DNA of 64,000 nt from Mesostigma viride (GCA_009746045.1 RPFO01000643.1:451089-515088); one strand, 5' to 3'. Counted from the first letter of the stretch, positions 37,571 to 50,875 are shown. A program made the numbers and translations. The notes: generated from the letters alone by a model not told the origin.

Positions 37571-40500
37571 AAATACCTAGTTAGGGTGGGGTGCTGGCAA
37601 GCATAAATACCTAGGGGGGGTGCTGGCATGCATAAATACGTCGGGGGGGGGCTGGCATGCATAAATACCTAGGGGGGGGGCTGGCATGCATAAATACCAA
37701 GGGGGGTGCTGGCATGCATAAATACCTAGGGGGGGTGCTGGCATGCATAAATACCTAGGGGGGGGGCTGGCATGCATAAATACCAAGGGGGGGTGCTGGC
37801 ATGCATAAATACCGAGGGGGGGTGCTGGCATGCATAAATACCTAGGGGGGGTGCTGGCATGCATAAATACCGAGGGGGGGTGCTGGCATGCATAAATACC
37901 GAGGGGGGGTGCTGGCATGCATAAATAGCTAGGGGGGGTGCTGGCAAGCATAAATACCGAGGGGGGGTGCTGGCATGCATAAATACCTAGGGGGGGTGCT
38001 GGCATGCATAAATACCTAGGGGGGTGCTGGCATGCATAAATACCTAGGGGGGGTGCTGGCATGCATAAATACCGAGGGGGGGTGCTGGCATGCATAAATA
38101 CCGAGGGGGGGTGCTGGCATGCATAAATACCTAGGGTGGGGTGCTGGCATGCATGGATGGGTGTAGTGGGGTGCTGTCATGCATGGATGGGTGTAGTGGG
38201 GTGCTGGCATGCATGGATGGGTGTCATGGGGTGCTGGCATGCATGGATGGGTGTCATGGGGTGCTGGCATGCATGGATGGGTGTCATGGGGTGCTGGCAT
38301 GCATGGATGGGTGTAATGGGGCGGTGGCATGCGTGGATGGGTGTCATGGGGTGCTGGCATGCATGGATGGGTGTAGTGGCATCATGGCATGCGTGTATGG
38401 GTGTCATGGGGTGCTGGCATGCATGGATGGGTGTCATGGGGTGCTGGCATGCATGGATGGGTGTAGTGGGGTGCTGGCATGCATGGATGGGTGTCATGGG
38501 GTGCTGGCATGCATGGATGGGTGTCATGGGGTGCTGGCATGCGTGGATGGGTGTCATGGGGTGCTGGCATGCATGGATGGGTGTCATGGGGTGCTGGCAT
38601 GCATGGATGGGTGTCATGGGGCGCTGGCATGTATGGATGGGTGTCATGGGGTGCTGGCATGCATGGATGGGTGTCATGGGGTGCTGGCATGCATGGATGG
38701 GTGTCATGGGGTGCTGGCATGCATGGATGGGTGTCATGGGGTGCTGGCATGCATGCATGGGTGTAGTGGGGTGCTGGCATGCGTGTATGGGTGTAGTGGG
38801 GTGCTGGCATGCATGGATGGGTGTCATGGGGTGCTGGCATGCATGGATGGGTGTCATGGGGCGCTGGCATGCGTGGATGGGTGTAGTGGGGTGCTGGCAT
38901 GCATGGATGGGTGTCATGGGGTGCTGGCATGCATAAATACCGAGGGGGGGTGCTGGCATGCATAAATACCTAGGGGGGGTGCTGGCATGCATAAATACTA
39001 GGGGGGTGCTGGCATGCATAAATACCTAGGGGGGGTGCTGGCATGCATAAATACCGAGGGGGGGTGCTGGCATGCATAAATACCGAGGGGGGGTGCTGGC
39101 ATGCATAAATACCTAGGGTGGGGTGCTGGCATGCATGGATGGGTGTAGTGGGGTGCTGTCATGCATGGATGGGTGTAGTGGGGTGCTGGCATGCATGGAT
39201 GGGTGTCATGGGGTGCTGGCATGCATGGATGGGTGTCATGGGGTGCTGGCATGCATGGATGGGTGTCATGGGGTGCTGGCATGCATGGATGGGTGTAATG
39301 GGGCGCTGGCATGCGTGGATGGGTGTCATGGGGTGCTGGCATGCATGGATGGGTGTAGTGGCATCATGGCATGCGTGTATGGGTGTCATGGGGTGCTGGC
39401 ATGCATGGATGGGTGTCATGGGGTGCTGGCATGCATGGATGGGTGTAGTGGGGTGCTGGCATGCATGGATGGGTGTCATGGGGTGCTGGCATGCATGGAT
39501 GGGTGTCATGGGGTGCTGGCATGCGTGGATGGGTGTAGTGGGGTGCTGGCATGCATGGATGGGTGTCATGGGGTGCTGGCATGCATGGATGGGTGTCATG
39601 GGGCGCTGGCATGTATGGATGGGTGTCATGGGGTGCTGGCATGCATGGATGGGTGTCATGGGGTGCTGGCATGCATGGATGGGTGTCATGGGGTGCTGGC
39701 ATGCATGCATGGGTGTAGTGGGGTGCTGGCATGCGTGTATGGGTGTCATGGGGTGCTGGCATGCATGGATGGGTGTCATGGGGTGCTGGCATGCATGGAT
39801 GGGTGTAGTGGGGCGCTGGCATGCATGGATGGGTGTCATGGGGTGCTGGCATGCATGGATGGGTGTCATGGGGTGCTGGCATGCATGGATGGGTGTAATG
39901 GGGCGCTGGCATGCGTGGATGGGTGTAGTGGGGTGCTGGCATGCGTGGATGGGTGTAGTGGGGTGCTGGCATGCATGGATGGGTGTCATGGGGTGCTGGC
40001 ATGCATGGATGGGTGTCATGGGGCGCTGGCATGTATGGATGGGTGTCATGGGGTGCTGGCATGCATGGATGGGTGTAATGGGGTGCTGGCATGCATGGAT
40101 GGGTGTAGTGGGGCGCTGGCATGCATGGATGGGTGTCATGGGGTGCTGGCATGCATGGATGGGTGTAATGGGGCGCTGGCATGCGTGGATGGGTGTAGTG
40201 GGGTGCTGGCATGCGTGGATGGGTGTAGTGGGGTGCTGGCATGCATGGATGGGTGTCATGGGGTGCTGGCATGCATGGATGGGTGTCATGGGGCGCTGGC
40301 ATGTATGGATGGGTGTCATGGGGTGCTGGCATGCATGGATGGGTGTCATGGGGTGCTGGCATGCATGGATGGGTGTCATGGGGTGCTGGCATGCATGGAT
40401 GGGTGTCATGGGGTGCTGGCATGCATGGATGGGTGTAATGGGGTGCTGGCATGCATGGATGGGTGTCATGGGGTGCTGGCATGCATGGATGGGTGTCATG

Positions 40501-42450
40501 GGGTGCTGGCATGCATGGATGGGTGTCATGGGGTGCTGGCATGCATGGATGGGTGTAGTGGGGCGCTGGCATGCATGGATGGGTGTCATGGGGTGCTGGC
40601 ATGCATGGATGGGTGTCATGGGGTGCTGGCATGCATGGATGGGTGTCATGGGGTGCTGGCATGCATGGATGGGTGTCATGGGGTGCTGGCATGCATGGAT
40701 GGGTGTCATGGGGCGCTGGCATGTATGGATGGGTGTCATGGGGTGCTGGCATGCATGGATGGGTGTAATGGGGCGCTGGCATGCGTGGATGGGTGTATGG
40801 GGTGCTGGCATGCGTGGATGGGTGTAGTGGGGTGCTGGCATGCATGGATGGGTGTCATGGGGTGCTGGCATGCATGGATGGGTGTCATGGGGCGCTGGCA
40901 TGTATGGATGGGTGTCATGGGGTGCTGGCATGCATGGATGGGTGTCATGGGGTGCTGGCATGCATGGATGGGTGTCATGGGGTGCTGGCATGCATGGATG
41001 GGTGTAGTGGGGTGCTGGCATGCGTGTATGGGTGTCATGGGGTGCTGGCATGCATGGATGGGTGTCATGGGGTGCTGGCATGCATGGATGGGTGTAGTGG
41101 GGTGCTGGCATGCATGGATGGGTGTCATGGGGTGCTGGCATGCATGGATGGGTGTCATGGGGTGCTGGCATGCGTGGATGGGTGTAGTGGGGTGCTGGCA
41201 TGCATGGATGGGTGTCATGGGGTGCTGGCATGCATGGATGGGTGTCATGGGGCGCTGGCATGTATGGATGGGTGTCATGGGGTGCTGGCATGCATGGATG
41301 GGTGTAATGGGGTGCTGGCATGCATGGATGGGTGTCATGGGGTGCTGGCATGCATGGATGGGTGTAGTGGGGCGCTGGCATGCATGGATGGGTGTCATGG
41401 GGTGCTGGCATGCATGGATGGGTGTCATGGGGTGCTGGCATGCATGGATGGGTGTCATGGGGTGCTGGCATGCATGGATGGGTGTCATGGGGTGCTGGCA
41501 TGCGTGGATGGGTGTCATGAGGTGCTGGCATGCATGGATGGGTGTCATGGGGTGCTGGCATGCATGGATGGGTGTCATGGGGTGCTGGCATGCATGGATG
41601 GGTGTCATGGGGTGCTGGCATGCATGCATGGGTGTAGTGGGGTGCTGGCATGCGTGTATGGGTGTAGTGGGGTGCTGGCATGCATGGATGGGTGTCATGG
41701 GGTGCTGGCATGCATGGATGGGTGTCATGGGGCGCTGGCATGCGTGGATGGGTGTAGTGGGGTGCTGGCATGCGTGGATGGGTGTAGTGGGGTGCTGGCA
41801 TGCATGGATGGGTGTCATGGGGTGCTGGCATGCATGGATGGGTGTCATGGGGCGCTGGCATGTATGGATGGGTGTCATGGGGTGCTGGCATGCATGGATG
41901 GGTGTCATGGGGTGCTGGCATGCATGGATGGGTGTAGTGGGGCGCTGGCATGCATGGATGGGTGTCATGGGGTGCTGGCATGCATGGATGGGTGTAATGG
42001 GGCGCTGGCATGCGTGGATGGGTGTATGGGGTGCTGGCATGCGTGGATGGGTGTGGGGTGCTGGCATGCATGGATGGGTGTCATGGGGTGCTGGCATGCA
42101 TGGATGGGTGTCATGGGGCGCTGGCATGTATGGATGGGTGTCATGGGGTGCTGGCATGCATGGATGGGTGTCATGGGGTGCTGGCATGCATGGATGGGTG
42201 TCATGGGGTGCTGGCATGCATGGATGGGTGTCATGGGGTGCTGGCATGCATGGATGGGTGTAATGGGGTGCTGGCATGCATGGATGGGTGTCATGGGGTG
42301 CTGGCATGCATGGATGGGTGTCATGGGGTGCTGGCATGCATGGATGGGTGTCATGGGGTGCTGGCATGCATGGATGGGTGTCATGGGGTGCTGGCATGCG
42401 TGGATGGGTGTCATGGGGTGCTGGCATGCATGGATGGGTGTAGTGGGGTG
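37570..42450. repeat. Minisatellite with 22-30 bp units, 4.9 kb
   Basis: The first segment (37570-38130) has units of about 24-25 bp, GGTGCTGGCATGCATAAATA plus CCTAGG or CCGAGG variants. It is followed by about 140 units of 30 bp, GGTGCTGGCATGCATGGATG plus GGTGTCATGG or GGTGTAGTGG. Blocks recur in higher order: 38130-38935 closely matches 39115-39700. All six frames are open for hundreds of codons but encode only the repeat. No gene. Confidence 0.96.
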
Positions 42451-44710
42451 AACCATGAAAAAAAGCACGCAACACACCACGCGTCGTACCTTTTTATAGA
42501 TGTTTCTTTTTTTTTATGGGGCCGGCCGGGGGCGGCGGTGGCGGCAAAACTGAAGCTAGTGACACCGCGCAGATGACGCCGTGAACATGTCGCGTTGTAC
42601 CGTAGAAGATGCGAACAAAAAACAAAACACGAAAAAAGAGAGGCGGACCGCATATGACAGGGACGAAAAAAAGTCAGACACAAAGCCTGTGTTATCTGGC
42701 ATGCATAAATACATGTGGTGTGGTGCTGGCATGCGTGGATGGGTGTCATGGGGTGCTGGCATGCATGGATGGGTGTCATGGGGTGCTGGCATGCATGGAT
42801 GGGTGTCATGGGGTGCTGGCATGCATGGATGGGTGTCATGGGGTGCTGGCATGCATGGATGGGTGTCATGGGGTGCTGGCATGCGTGGATGGGTGTCATG
42901 GGGTGCTGGCATGCATGGATGGATGTAGTGGGGTGAACCATGAAAAAAAGCACGCAACACACCACGCGTCGTACCTTTTTATAGATGTTTCTTTTTTTTT
43001 ATGGGGCCGGCCGGGGGCGGCGGTGGCGGCAAAACTGAAGCTAGTGACACCGCGCAGATGACGCCGTGAACATGTCGCGTTGTACCGTAGAAGATGGAAC
43101 AAAAAACAAAACACGAAAAAAGAGAGGCGGACCGCATATGACAGGGACGAAAAAAAGTCAGACACAAAGCCTGTGTTATCTGGCATGCATAAATACATGT
43201 GGTGTGGTGCTGGCATGCGTGGATGGGTGTCATGGGGTGCTGGCATGCATGGATGGGTGTCATGGGGTGCTGGCATGCATGGATGGGTGTAATGGGGTGC
43301 TGGCATGCATGGATGGGTGTAATGGGGCGCTGGCATGCGTGGATGGGTGTCATGGGGTGCTGGCATGCATGGATGGGTGTCATGAGGTGCTGGCATGCAT
43401 GGATGGGTGTCATGGGGTGCTGGCATGCATGGATGGGTGTCATGGGGTGCTGGCATGCATGGATGGGTGTCATGGGGTGCTGGCATGCGTGGATGGGTGT
43501 CATGGGGTGCTGGCATGCATGGATGGGTGTCATGGGGTGCTGGCATGCATGGATGGGTGTAGTGGGGTGCTGGCATGCATGGATGGGTGTCATGGGGTGC
43601 TGGCATGCATGGATGGGTGTCATGGGGTGCTGGCATGCATGGATGGGTGTAGTGGGGTGCTGGCATGCGTGTATGGGTGTCATGGGGTGCTGGCATGCAT
43701 GGATGGGTGTCATGGGGTGCTGGCATGCATGGATGGGTGTCATGGGGTGAACCATGAAAAAAAGCACGCAACACACCACGCGTCGTACCTTTTTATAGAT
43801 GTTTCTTTTTTTTTATGGGGCCGGCCGGGGGCGGCGGTGGCGGCAAAAATGAAGCTAGTGACACCGCGCAGATGACGCCGTGAACATGTCGCGTTGTACC
43901 GTAGAAGATACGAACAAAAAACAAAACACGAAAAAAGAGAGGCGGACCGCATATGACAGGGAAGAAAAAAAGTCAGACACACAGCCTGTGTTATCTGGCA
44001 TGCATAAATACATGTGGTGTGGTGCTGGCATGCATAAATACATGTGCCAGCAAACCTGAGCTGCAAGGGAGCGAGAAAACCAAGAAAAAAAGCACGCAAC
44101 ACACCACGCGTCGTACCTTTTACAGATAGATGTTTCTTTTTTTTAATGGGGCCGGCCGGGGGCGGCGGTGGCGGCAAAAATGAAGCTAGTGACACCGCGC
44201 AGATGACGCCGTGAACATGTCGCGTTGTACCGTAGAAGATACGAACAAAAAACAAAACACGAAAAAAGAGAGGCGGACCGCATATGACAGGGAAGAAAAA
44301 AAGTCAGACACACAGCCTGTGTTATCTGGCATGCATAAATACATGTGGTGTGGTGCCGGCATGCATAAATACATGTGCCAGCAAACCTGAGCTGCAAGGG
44401 AGCGAGAAAACCAAGAAAAAAAGCACGCAACACACCACGCGTCGTACCTTTTATAGATAGATGTTTCTTTTTTTTAATGGGGCCGGCCGGGTGCGGCGGT
44501 GGCGGCAAAACTGAAGCTAGTGACACCGCGCAGATGACGCCGTGAACATGTCGCGTTGTACCGTAGAAGATACGAACAAAAAACAAAACACGAAAAAAGA
44601 GAGGCGGACCACATATGACAGGGACGAAAAAAAGTCAGACACACAGCCTGTGTTATCTGGCATGCATAAATACATGTGGTGTGGTGCCGGCATGCATAAA
44701 TATCAACGTT
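42448..44710. repeat. 280-bp repeat, five copies, embedded in the minisatellite
   Basis: Copies begin near 42451, 42935, 43749, 44080 and 44410. Each runs from GAAAAAAAGCACGCAACACA through GGGGCCGGCCGGG, a run of short purine-rich segments and GTGTTATCTGGCATGCATAA. The first three copies are separated by blocks of the 30-bp minisatellite, the last two by a short spacer with GCCAGCAAACCTGAGCTGCA. Each copy ends in the minisatellite core GGCATGCATAAATAC, so the two repeats expand together. Confidence 0.9.
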
Positions 44711-46440
44711 ATTAACCAAGAATGGCAGCCGGGGGAAAGATGTCGACTACATTGCAGGCCGGAAAAAACGATCATACGGAACTGGCATGGCAAGAAAACC
44801 CAGCAACCCAGCAACGCAGCTATAAAGCCCAGAAAAGAAAACATGCACGACAGCCTGCTTCAATAATGCATTGATTCCAACAAATGAATAAGCGCGGCTG
44901 CCATTCGTACCTTTTTTTCTTTTTCCTTGGTTTTTACAGGGGGCCGGCCTGGGGGCAGCGGCGGCGGGTGGACGTTTTCCTTGGTTTTTACAGGGGCGCA
45001 CGCAAGGATGCTGCACACAATTAAAGGCACAATGCAGGGCATACACCATAAGCAAGCGAATCAGTTGACGGGCTACACAATTAAAGCAAACGCGACGTTC
45101 AGAATCACAGCTACAATTTCTGATTCTTCTAGCCCGTCAACGAGCTGCTTGTGGACACTGTTATTAACCAAGAATGGGGGTGCTGGCATGCATAAAACCA
45201 CTATCTGTCAAAAGCATCCATGTACATCAGCCATTGCTCACCTCTTTCTTAACCGTGTGTGTCGACAATCGCTTTGCTCAGTTGAATATGGCTGTCGGGT
45301 TGCTAATATCGTTGTCACTTTCGGCCGATGTCGCGAATACCCGCCGTTGATGCTCGGGTGCAAGGTGCATCCACGGTGTCGGTCTTCCAGGAGGGCTGGA
45401 AAGCGCCAACGCAGCACCTGCAATTCAAATTCCCTGGTGCTGGTATGCCGACGCGCAAATGGAATGGCGCGGCGCCTAAAAGGCGCCGCGCGCGGGAAAA
45501 AAATTGACGCGCCAAACGATATGGCGCGGCGCCGGGACGGCGCCGCGCTGAAAAATACTTGCAGTCGCAACTGTGACGTGGCGCTGCAGACCACACGGTA
45601 GGGAATTCGCAGCGCCATATATGGCGCCACGCCGACTCCTGACGCCGTGTGGCGCCACATGGACGCGGCGCTGCACACAGCTCGAGCCCATTTTTTCACA
45701 TTCCTGCTACCTGATTGGACGCCTGGCGGAGGAAGCTTTTCACGGCGCGACGCCGAGGGGCTGCAAAAACGTATATAAGCCGGCAAAATTTCTCCGAAAT
45801 TTAATGAACGAGCGCGACGCGGAGACCATGCTAGTGTGCGGAACTGGTGAACCACACCGGTACGGGACAGATTCTTGGCTGATCCTCGTAGTACCTCGTG
45901 AACACGTCTAGTAGGCCCGGGTTCAACTCCCGTCGTAACATTTTTTTTTGGGTTGGTGTGGCAAGCCTATAAAGCAATCCGCAAACCACTACACGGCTGG
46001 TAAGATTTAATATAATTAGCAACCTAATAGCTATATCAAAAATGTTTATGGGCATGGAAATTTTTAATATGTTGATATTAGACTGCAATGAAACGAATAT
46101 GCAACCTGCCCCCCGATGTTTAATACAATAATTATTATTATTATTTGTGGCATGAATATAATAATTGTGTAAAATACAATGCTATGTGCAATATATTGCT
46201 GGTATGCCATGCAATTGTAACCAACAGGTGCAAGACCAAAAGGCGTCTTCAGGGCCCACCTGCTGCAAACAAGAGCTATGGCGGCGGGAGGTGCGTGCAG
46301 GGTTACGGATTTACGGGGTTGTTGACCACCAAATTTGTTGTTACGTGTGTTATGGAAACATTTCAGTCGAATTTCTGGATTCCAACGGTCGTTAAGGTTA
46401 TAAAAAGTGCGTTGGGATTCGGAAATTCACTTTCTGGCGT
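44711..46440. other. No gene; GC-rich hairpins and a tRNA-like sequence
   Basis: Unique DNA apart from several GGCGCC-centred hairpins at 45462-45660 (for example GGCGCGGCGCCTAAAAGGCG) and a TATA-like GTATATAAGC at 45771. The stretch 45080-45135 contains an AGCCCGTCAACGAG segment that inversely matches TTGACGGGCT. I found no supported coding exon, though upstream exons of the gene starting at 47146 could lie here. Confidence 0.5.
45874..45950 (+). other. tRNA-like 3' segment with B-box and T-run
   Basis: GGCCCGGGTTCAACTCCCGT resembles a tRNA T-arm with a perfect B-box (GGTTCAACTCC), and TGGCTGATCCTCG upstream resembles a weak A-box. A run of nine T follows, a Pol III terminator. The acceptor stem has no 5' partner, so this is not a normal tRNA gene; a tRNA-derived SINE or relic is more likely. 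Confidence 0.4.
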
Positions 46441-46485
46441 GTAAAAAATGCAGGTGTTGGCGAGTTTTCGGCCCGCTTTCAGGGG

Positions 46486-47060
46486 TCCAACGGCCGTTGG
46501 GTGTCTAAAATGCATGTGTTAGCGTGTTTCCGGCCCACTTTCAGGGGCCCAACGGCCATTGGACGTCGAAAATGCATGTAAAGGGCGTGTTTCAGGCCCA
46601 CTTTCAGGGGTCCAACGGCCGTTGGGTGTAAAAAATGCATGTGTTGGCGTGTTTTCGGCCCGCTTTCAGGGGTCCAACGGCCGTTGGGTGTCGAAAATGC
46701 ATGTGTTGGCGTGTTTCAGGCCCACTTTCAGGGGTCCAACGGCCGTTGGGTGTCGAAAATGCATGTGTTGGCGTGTTTTCGGCCCGCTTTCAGGGGTCCA
46801 ACGGCCGTTGGGTGTCGAAAATGCATGTGTTGCCGTGTTTCAGGCCCACTTTCAGGGGTCCAACGGCCGTTGGGTGTCGAAAATGCATGTGTTGGCGTGT
46901 TTTCGGCCCGCTTTCTGGGGTCCAACGGCCGTTGGGTGTCGAAAATGCATGTGTTGGCGTGTTTCAGGCCCACTTTCGGGGGTCCAACGGCCGTTGGGTG
47001 TCGAAAATGCATGTGTTGGCGTGTTTCAGGCTTACTTTCAGGGGTCCAACGGCCGTTGGG
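46486..47060. repeat. Array of about ten 61-bp palindrome repeats
   Basis: Units contain CAGGGGTCCAACGGCCGTTG and GTGTCGAAAATGCATGTGTT. The spacer is unrelated to that of the 46-bp arrays at 8.9 and 10.5 kb, but the 14-bp palindrome is the same. The array ends 85 bp before the exon starting at 47146 and probably lies in an intron of that gene. Confidence 0.9.
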
Positions 47061-47145
47061 ACGTACAAATTGGGTAATTGTTGGAAAGCAATAATTTGAT
47101 AAAATGTCAAAACTTCGTCTGGATTCTGTATGCGCGCGGATGCAG

Positions 47146-50100
47146 GTGAAGCGCACAACAAAGACCAAAGTCTCAAGTACGTCGAGATCAAGGGCAACCA
47201 ACTTGCCCTCGACATGGCCAGCGCAATGGAATACTTGCTGAAGGACAACAATCACAAGACTGAAAACACGAAAACTGCAGTAGGCTTGAGGGCGCTTGAG
47301 CGGCTGCCAGGTGCGGTTGTGAAGGTTATGGGGAAACAGTACCGCCCTGCGCTGAAAAGAAAGGCGTCGGAGTCCTTCGCTCAGGAGGTTGTCGCTAATA
47401 TCGTGCAAGGTTTCCAGGAATTGGGCAAGTCGGATGAGCACAGGAACGCGAAGTGCGCTGTGCTGTCAATGTGCTTGGGAAAGGACGGCATGAACAATCA
47501 AGGGCATTGCACTCTCGCGCGGCTGCTTCACGTCACGCCCAAGGATATCCAGACCGCAAGGGGAATGAGGATGGGGGGCGACCTTCCCGCCCTGAAGGCG
47601 CCCCCTCGTGCTTTACGGTCGGACAAGTTTCCGGAGGAGGTCAAAGAAATCGTCGGGAGTTACTGGTTGTCAGACCTAAACACGAGGGCGTCTCCCAACC
47701 ATAAGGACGTGGTCAATGAGTTCGAAAGGAAGGGAAACGCCAGGATTCTCATTTCCTCCCAGGGCGGAAGGTACTATTTGGACTCGCTTGAAACGATTTA
47801 CAAGCGGTTCTGTTCTGACGCGTCGCCGTACAAGGGAGGTATCGTGACGACTGCGGACGGGACAAGGTACAAGGTGGGGTACACGAAGTTCGTGGAGTTC
47901 ATGCCCAAGTGCGTAAAGGGCGTGTGGAAGGACCGGGACTTGTGCGCATGCGAAAAGCACGTCGTCTTCGAGTCTCTGCTCTCTGCCTTCACCAAAGGCG
48001 TCAAGGAGTTGAAGAGCACGCTGGAGATCGAGGAGAGGGAGGGTATCCCTTCCGTGCCTGACAATGCCCATGATTTCGTTCGACGTTTCACCTGCCACAG
48101 GGCTGAGAGGGGGGAGGGGGGGCAAGGAGGGGGAGGACGGGCGGCCCGTTCGTTAACGTCCCAATGAACTGCTTGGAAGGGACGTGCAACGAGTGTGGGA
48201 TTTCCGAGTTCATCGTGACGGACCAGATGAAGGGGTGGACAAAGAAGTACACGTGGTTCGACTTCATAAAGGAGGGCACAGCGCCCCGTGGGACGGTAAG
48301 CATGTATATTTGCATCGTTGAATATATATATTAAAAATATAATTACTTACAGCAGAGTGAAATCACTCAAACCAAAGCAAACGCCCAGCTATAAACCTAT
48401 ATACAGAGCCATGTCAAAGCTCTATACTACGATAAGACCAATGGAAACGCCTAACGGGAGGAACCTAATAGCCCTGCTGCACCGCAAAATCAGCCCGCGT
48501 ACGGCGGAGCATGATGTCCGCCATGGCCCGAGTCAGCGCCACCGACAAGCGCTGACGCCAATATGACGTCCAGGTCCGCGCCGACCATGGGGCCCGCTGG
48601 CCCTCTTCTTGAATATATATATGTAGACTTTCATACTTCCAACGGCCGTTGGCGTTGGGAAATTCCCAGCTGCTGACTTCCATTCTTCGGTCAATCCATG
48701 GTGCGCGGGCATGTATATTTGCATCGTTGAATATATATATGTAGACTTTCATACTTCCAACGGCCGTTGGCGTTGGGAAATTCCCAGCTGCTGACTTCCA
48801 TTCTTCGGTCATTCCATGGTGCGCGGGTGTGTTGTGTTGCAGGAGGAGGATGTGGCGCCGCAAATGAACCTGCAGCAAAAACTCATCAAGTCAACCCTCT
48901 CGGAGCTCCATGAACTCATTACGGCGCGCTTCCCGGAATTCGCCATTCACGTCCATACATGGGCCTGGCAGCACCACGCTTACAAGGAGTGCATTGACGT
49001 GATGCCGCTGGGAACGGTGGTGGTCCTGATGGACTACTCGGAGAACTATTCGGACCACCTGCAGAAACAGTTGCAGGCGCAGTACTGGTACCCAAGTAGT
49101 TACGTCCTGATGCCGGTGATCGTGATGTACCGTGATCCCGTATCGCTGGAAATCAAAAGGGTGAAGCACGATTACATGGGGAAGGACGTACCGAGGAATG
49201 CCCAGACCCTGGAGTTCGTGATGAAGAATACCCTTAAGGTGCTGAGGGAGGAGGGGGTGGAGGTGAGGAACTGGATCAGTTGGTCCGACAACTGTAAGGA
49301 GCAGTTCCAATCCCGGTATGTGGTGGCGATGGCTGCGGACCTGCTCGAGGCCGACCCCGACTTGGACACATTGGAGTGGAACTACTCATGTGCAGGACAT
49401 GGGAAGGGGGAGTCGGACGGGGAGGGGGGGACGGTGAAAAGCATCCTCAAAAGAGCGCAGATGCAGGAGGACAATCGGAACCTGAATACGGTGGAGGCAC
49501 TGGTGGCCTACCTGAACCGGGATTGGAGAACCGGCAAAGACTCGAGTCGACCATCGGCACAATCGGACGTGGTTCGACGGGCATTTCTTCTCGATAACGT
49601 AAGTAAAGACAGTTGCTTTCTGGTGGTCAAGTGCAGTTCTATAATTTGTCTCTGGTTACACTTTACAGAGGACAGCTTCCTTGATGCAGTTTGAAGTTTC
49701 ATAAGGCCAACGGCCGTTGGAGCTGGAAAATCATATAATTGTAGAGTGCCAACGGCCGTTGGAGTTGAGAAATGTACTTATAAAGTTTCCAAGGGCCAAC
49801 GGCCGTTGGAGTTTGGAAATCTTATAATTGTTGAGTGCCAACGGCCGTTGGAGTTGGGAAATGTGCTGTGATGTTGTTTCATGGATTTACAATTGCAGAT
49901 TCCCACGTCCGGTAAGGAGCGAGGCCCGATCCGAGATATCTCCACGGCACACCAGTGGCGACTGGACAAAAAGGGCGAGCAGGTCGAGGTGGTTCAGCTC
50001 AGGCGTTTTTCATGCTTCAGTTGTGCGGAGTGCCGAGAGGGCAAGTGGAGGACATGCCCAAATGATTGGAGCAGCTCGTCGTGGACTGTAAAACTCCAGG

Positions 50101-50566
50101 CGAGTAAGTCGCGGAACCCCACGCGATATCCGGGAACCCGCCTGAACCACCTTCAAACGGCAAGAAACGAGTTGGGGCGTGGTTTGCAGGAGGGGGAGGC
50201 CGTCGCAGTCGCATCTGAGAGGGGGCACAAGGACCATGTGCCCGACCACCCGTACTGGTTGGCGAAAGTTGTTCGAGTCGCCCACCAACTCGACAAGGAT
50301 GAGTGTTTAAACAAACATACCGGGGGGGGGGCGAGGTTTTTAAGAAAGGCAACTGGGTAATGTACGTAAAATACTTCGAGAGGTGCTCCTCCTCCGGATC
50401 GGACGCCCGACGCTTCTTCTGGAACCCAGACGACCGAGAACCCTTAACTGCAATCGTGTGCTACCTGAGCGTCGCAAAGGTCACGAAGGGCAAGTGGGAA
50501 GGACATCCGGACAACACGCGACAGGGCTGGTTCACAATTGCGAAGAAGGTGGACGCCGAAATTACG
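47146..50566 (+). CDS. Spliced transposase-like protein, HGKGxxDGxGGTVK family
   Basis: Exons 47146-48295, 48843-49598 and 49899-50566, with GTAAGC, GTAAGT and GTACGT donors, CAG acceptors and phase 0 at both internal junctions. The first exon begins in phase 1, so an earlier exon is missing from this call. The frame breaks near 48109-48122 and at the 10-G run 50322-50331. Exon 1 has DRDLCACEKHV and CNECG zinc-like motifs. Exon 2 has VVVLMDYSENYSD, QAQYWYPSS, WSDNCKEQFQS and CAGHGKGESDGEGGTVK. This order (D..ENY, QxxxW, SDxxxxQ, HGKG.xDGxGGTVK) is typical of a large family of uncharacterised proteins spread in animal genomes, with spaced acidic residues like a DDE transposase. The third exon has CFSCAECREG and CSSSGSDARRFFW. 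The catalytic role is inferred. Confidence 0.65.
48296..48842 (+). repeat. Intron with a duplicated 115-bp palindrome unit
   Basis: Two copies (about 48610-48712 and 48728-48830) of a unit with TTGAATATATATATGTAGAC, the palindrome CCAACGGCCGTTGG and CCCAGCTGCTGACTTCCATT. The segment lies between a GTAAGC donor and a TTGCAG acceptor of the transposase-like gene. Confidence 0.85.
49599..49898 (+). repeat. Intron with four palindromes
   Basis: Between the GTAAGT donor and ATTGCAG acceptor of the transposase-like gene are four copies of the palindrome (near 49708, 49748, 49796 and 49838), each followed by AGTT or AGCT, GGAAAT-like bases and TTATAA-like sequence. Another single copy follows the next donor, near 50730. 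Confidence 0.88.
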
Positions 50567-50875
50567 GTACGTCATTCCAAACATAACTGTGTAAAATTGG
50601 TGTTTGTATGTCCCATGTGTTTTTTTGTCGACGTTCGTTCACCTTACTACTACATTACATACGGGGCAATGGCAGCCTATACTTTAGCTTGGCTGAATGG
50701 CGCAGTTCGCATATCTTAATTTCTCAAAGCCAACGGCCGTTGGACTTACGAAACTGGACAAGTGCCAAGTGCGGATTGGGTACTATTATTGTTGAGGATG
50801 ACCAGTTGTGTTTATATATTTTTGCATGGTGGCGGATGACTTGGCGTGTTGTTGCATTTTTACATACGGGTGTAT

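Noticed and set aside
37577..43875. Long Cys/Trp/His/Met-rich repeat proteins (up to 1,046 residues)
   Set aside because: They are the 30-bp minisatellite translated in frames without a stop. The unit length is a multiple of three and the opposite strand is just as open, so there is no sign of selection on protein.
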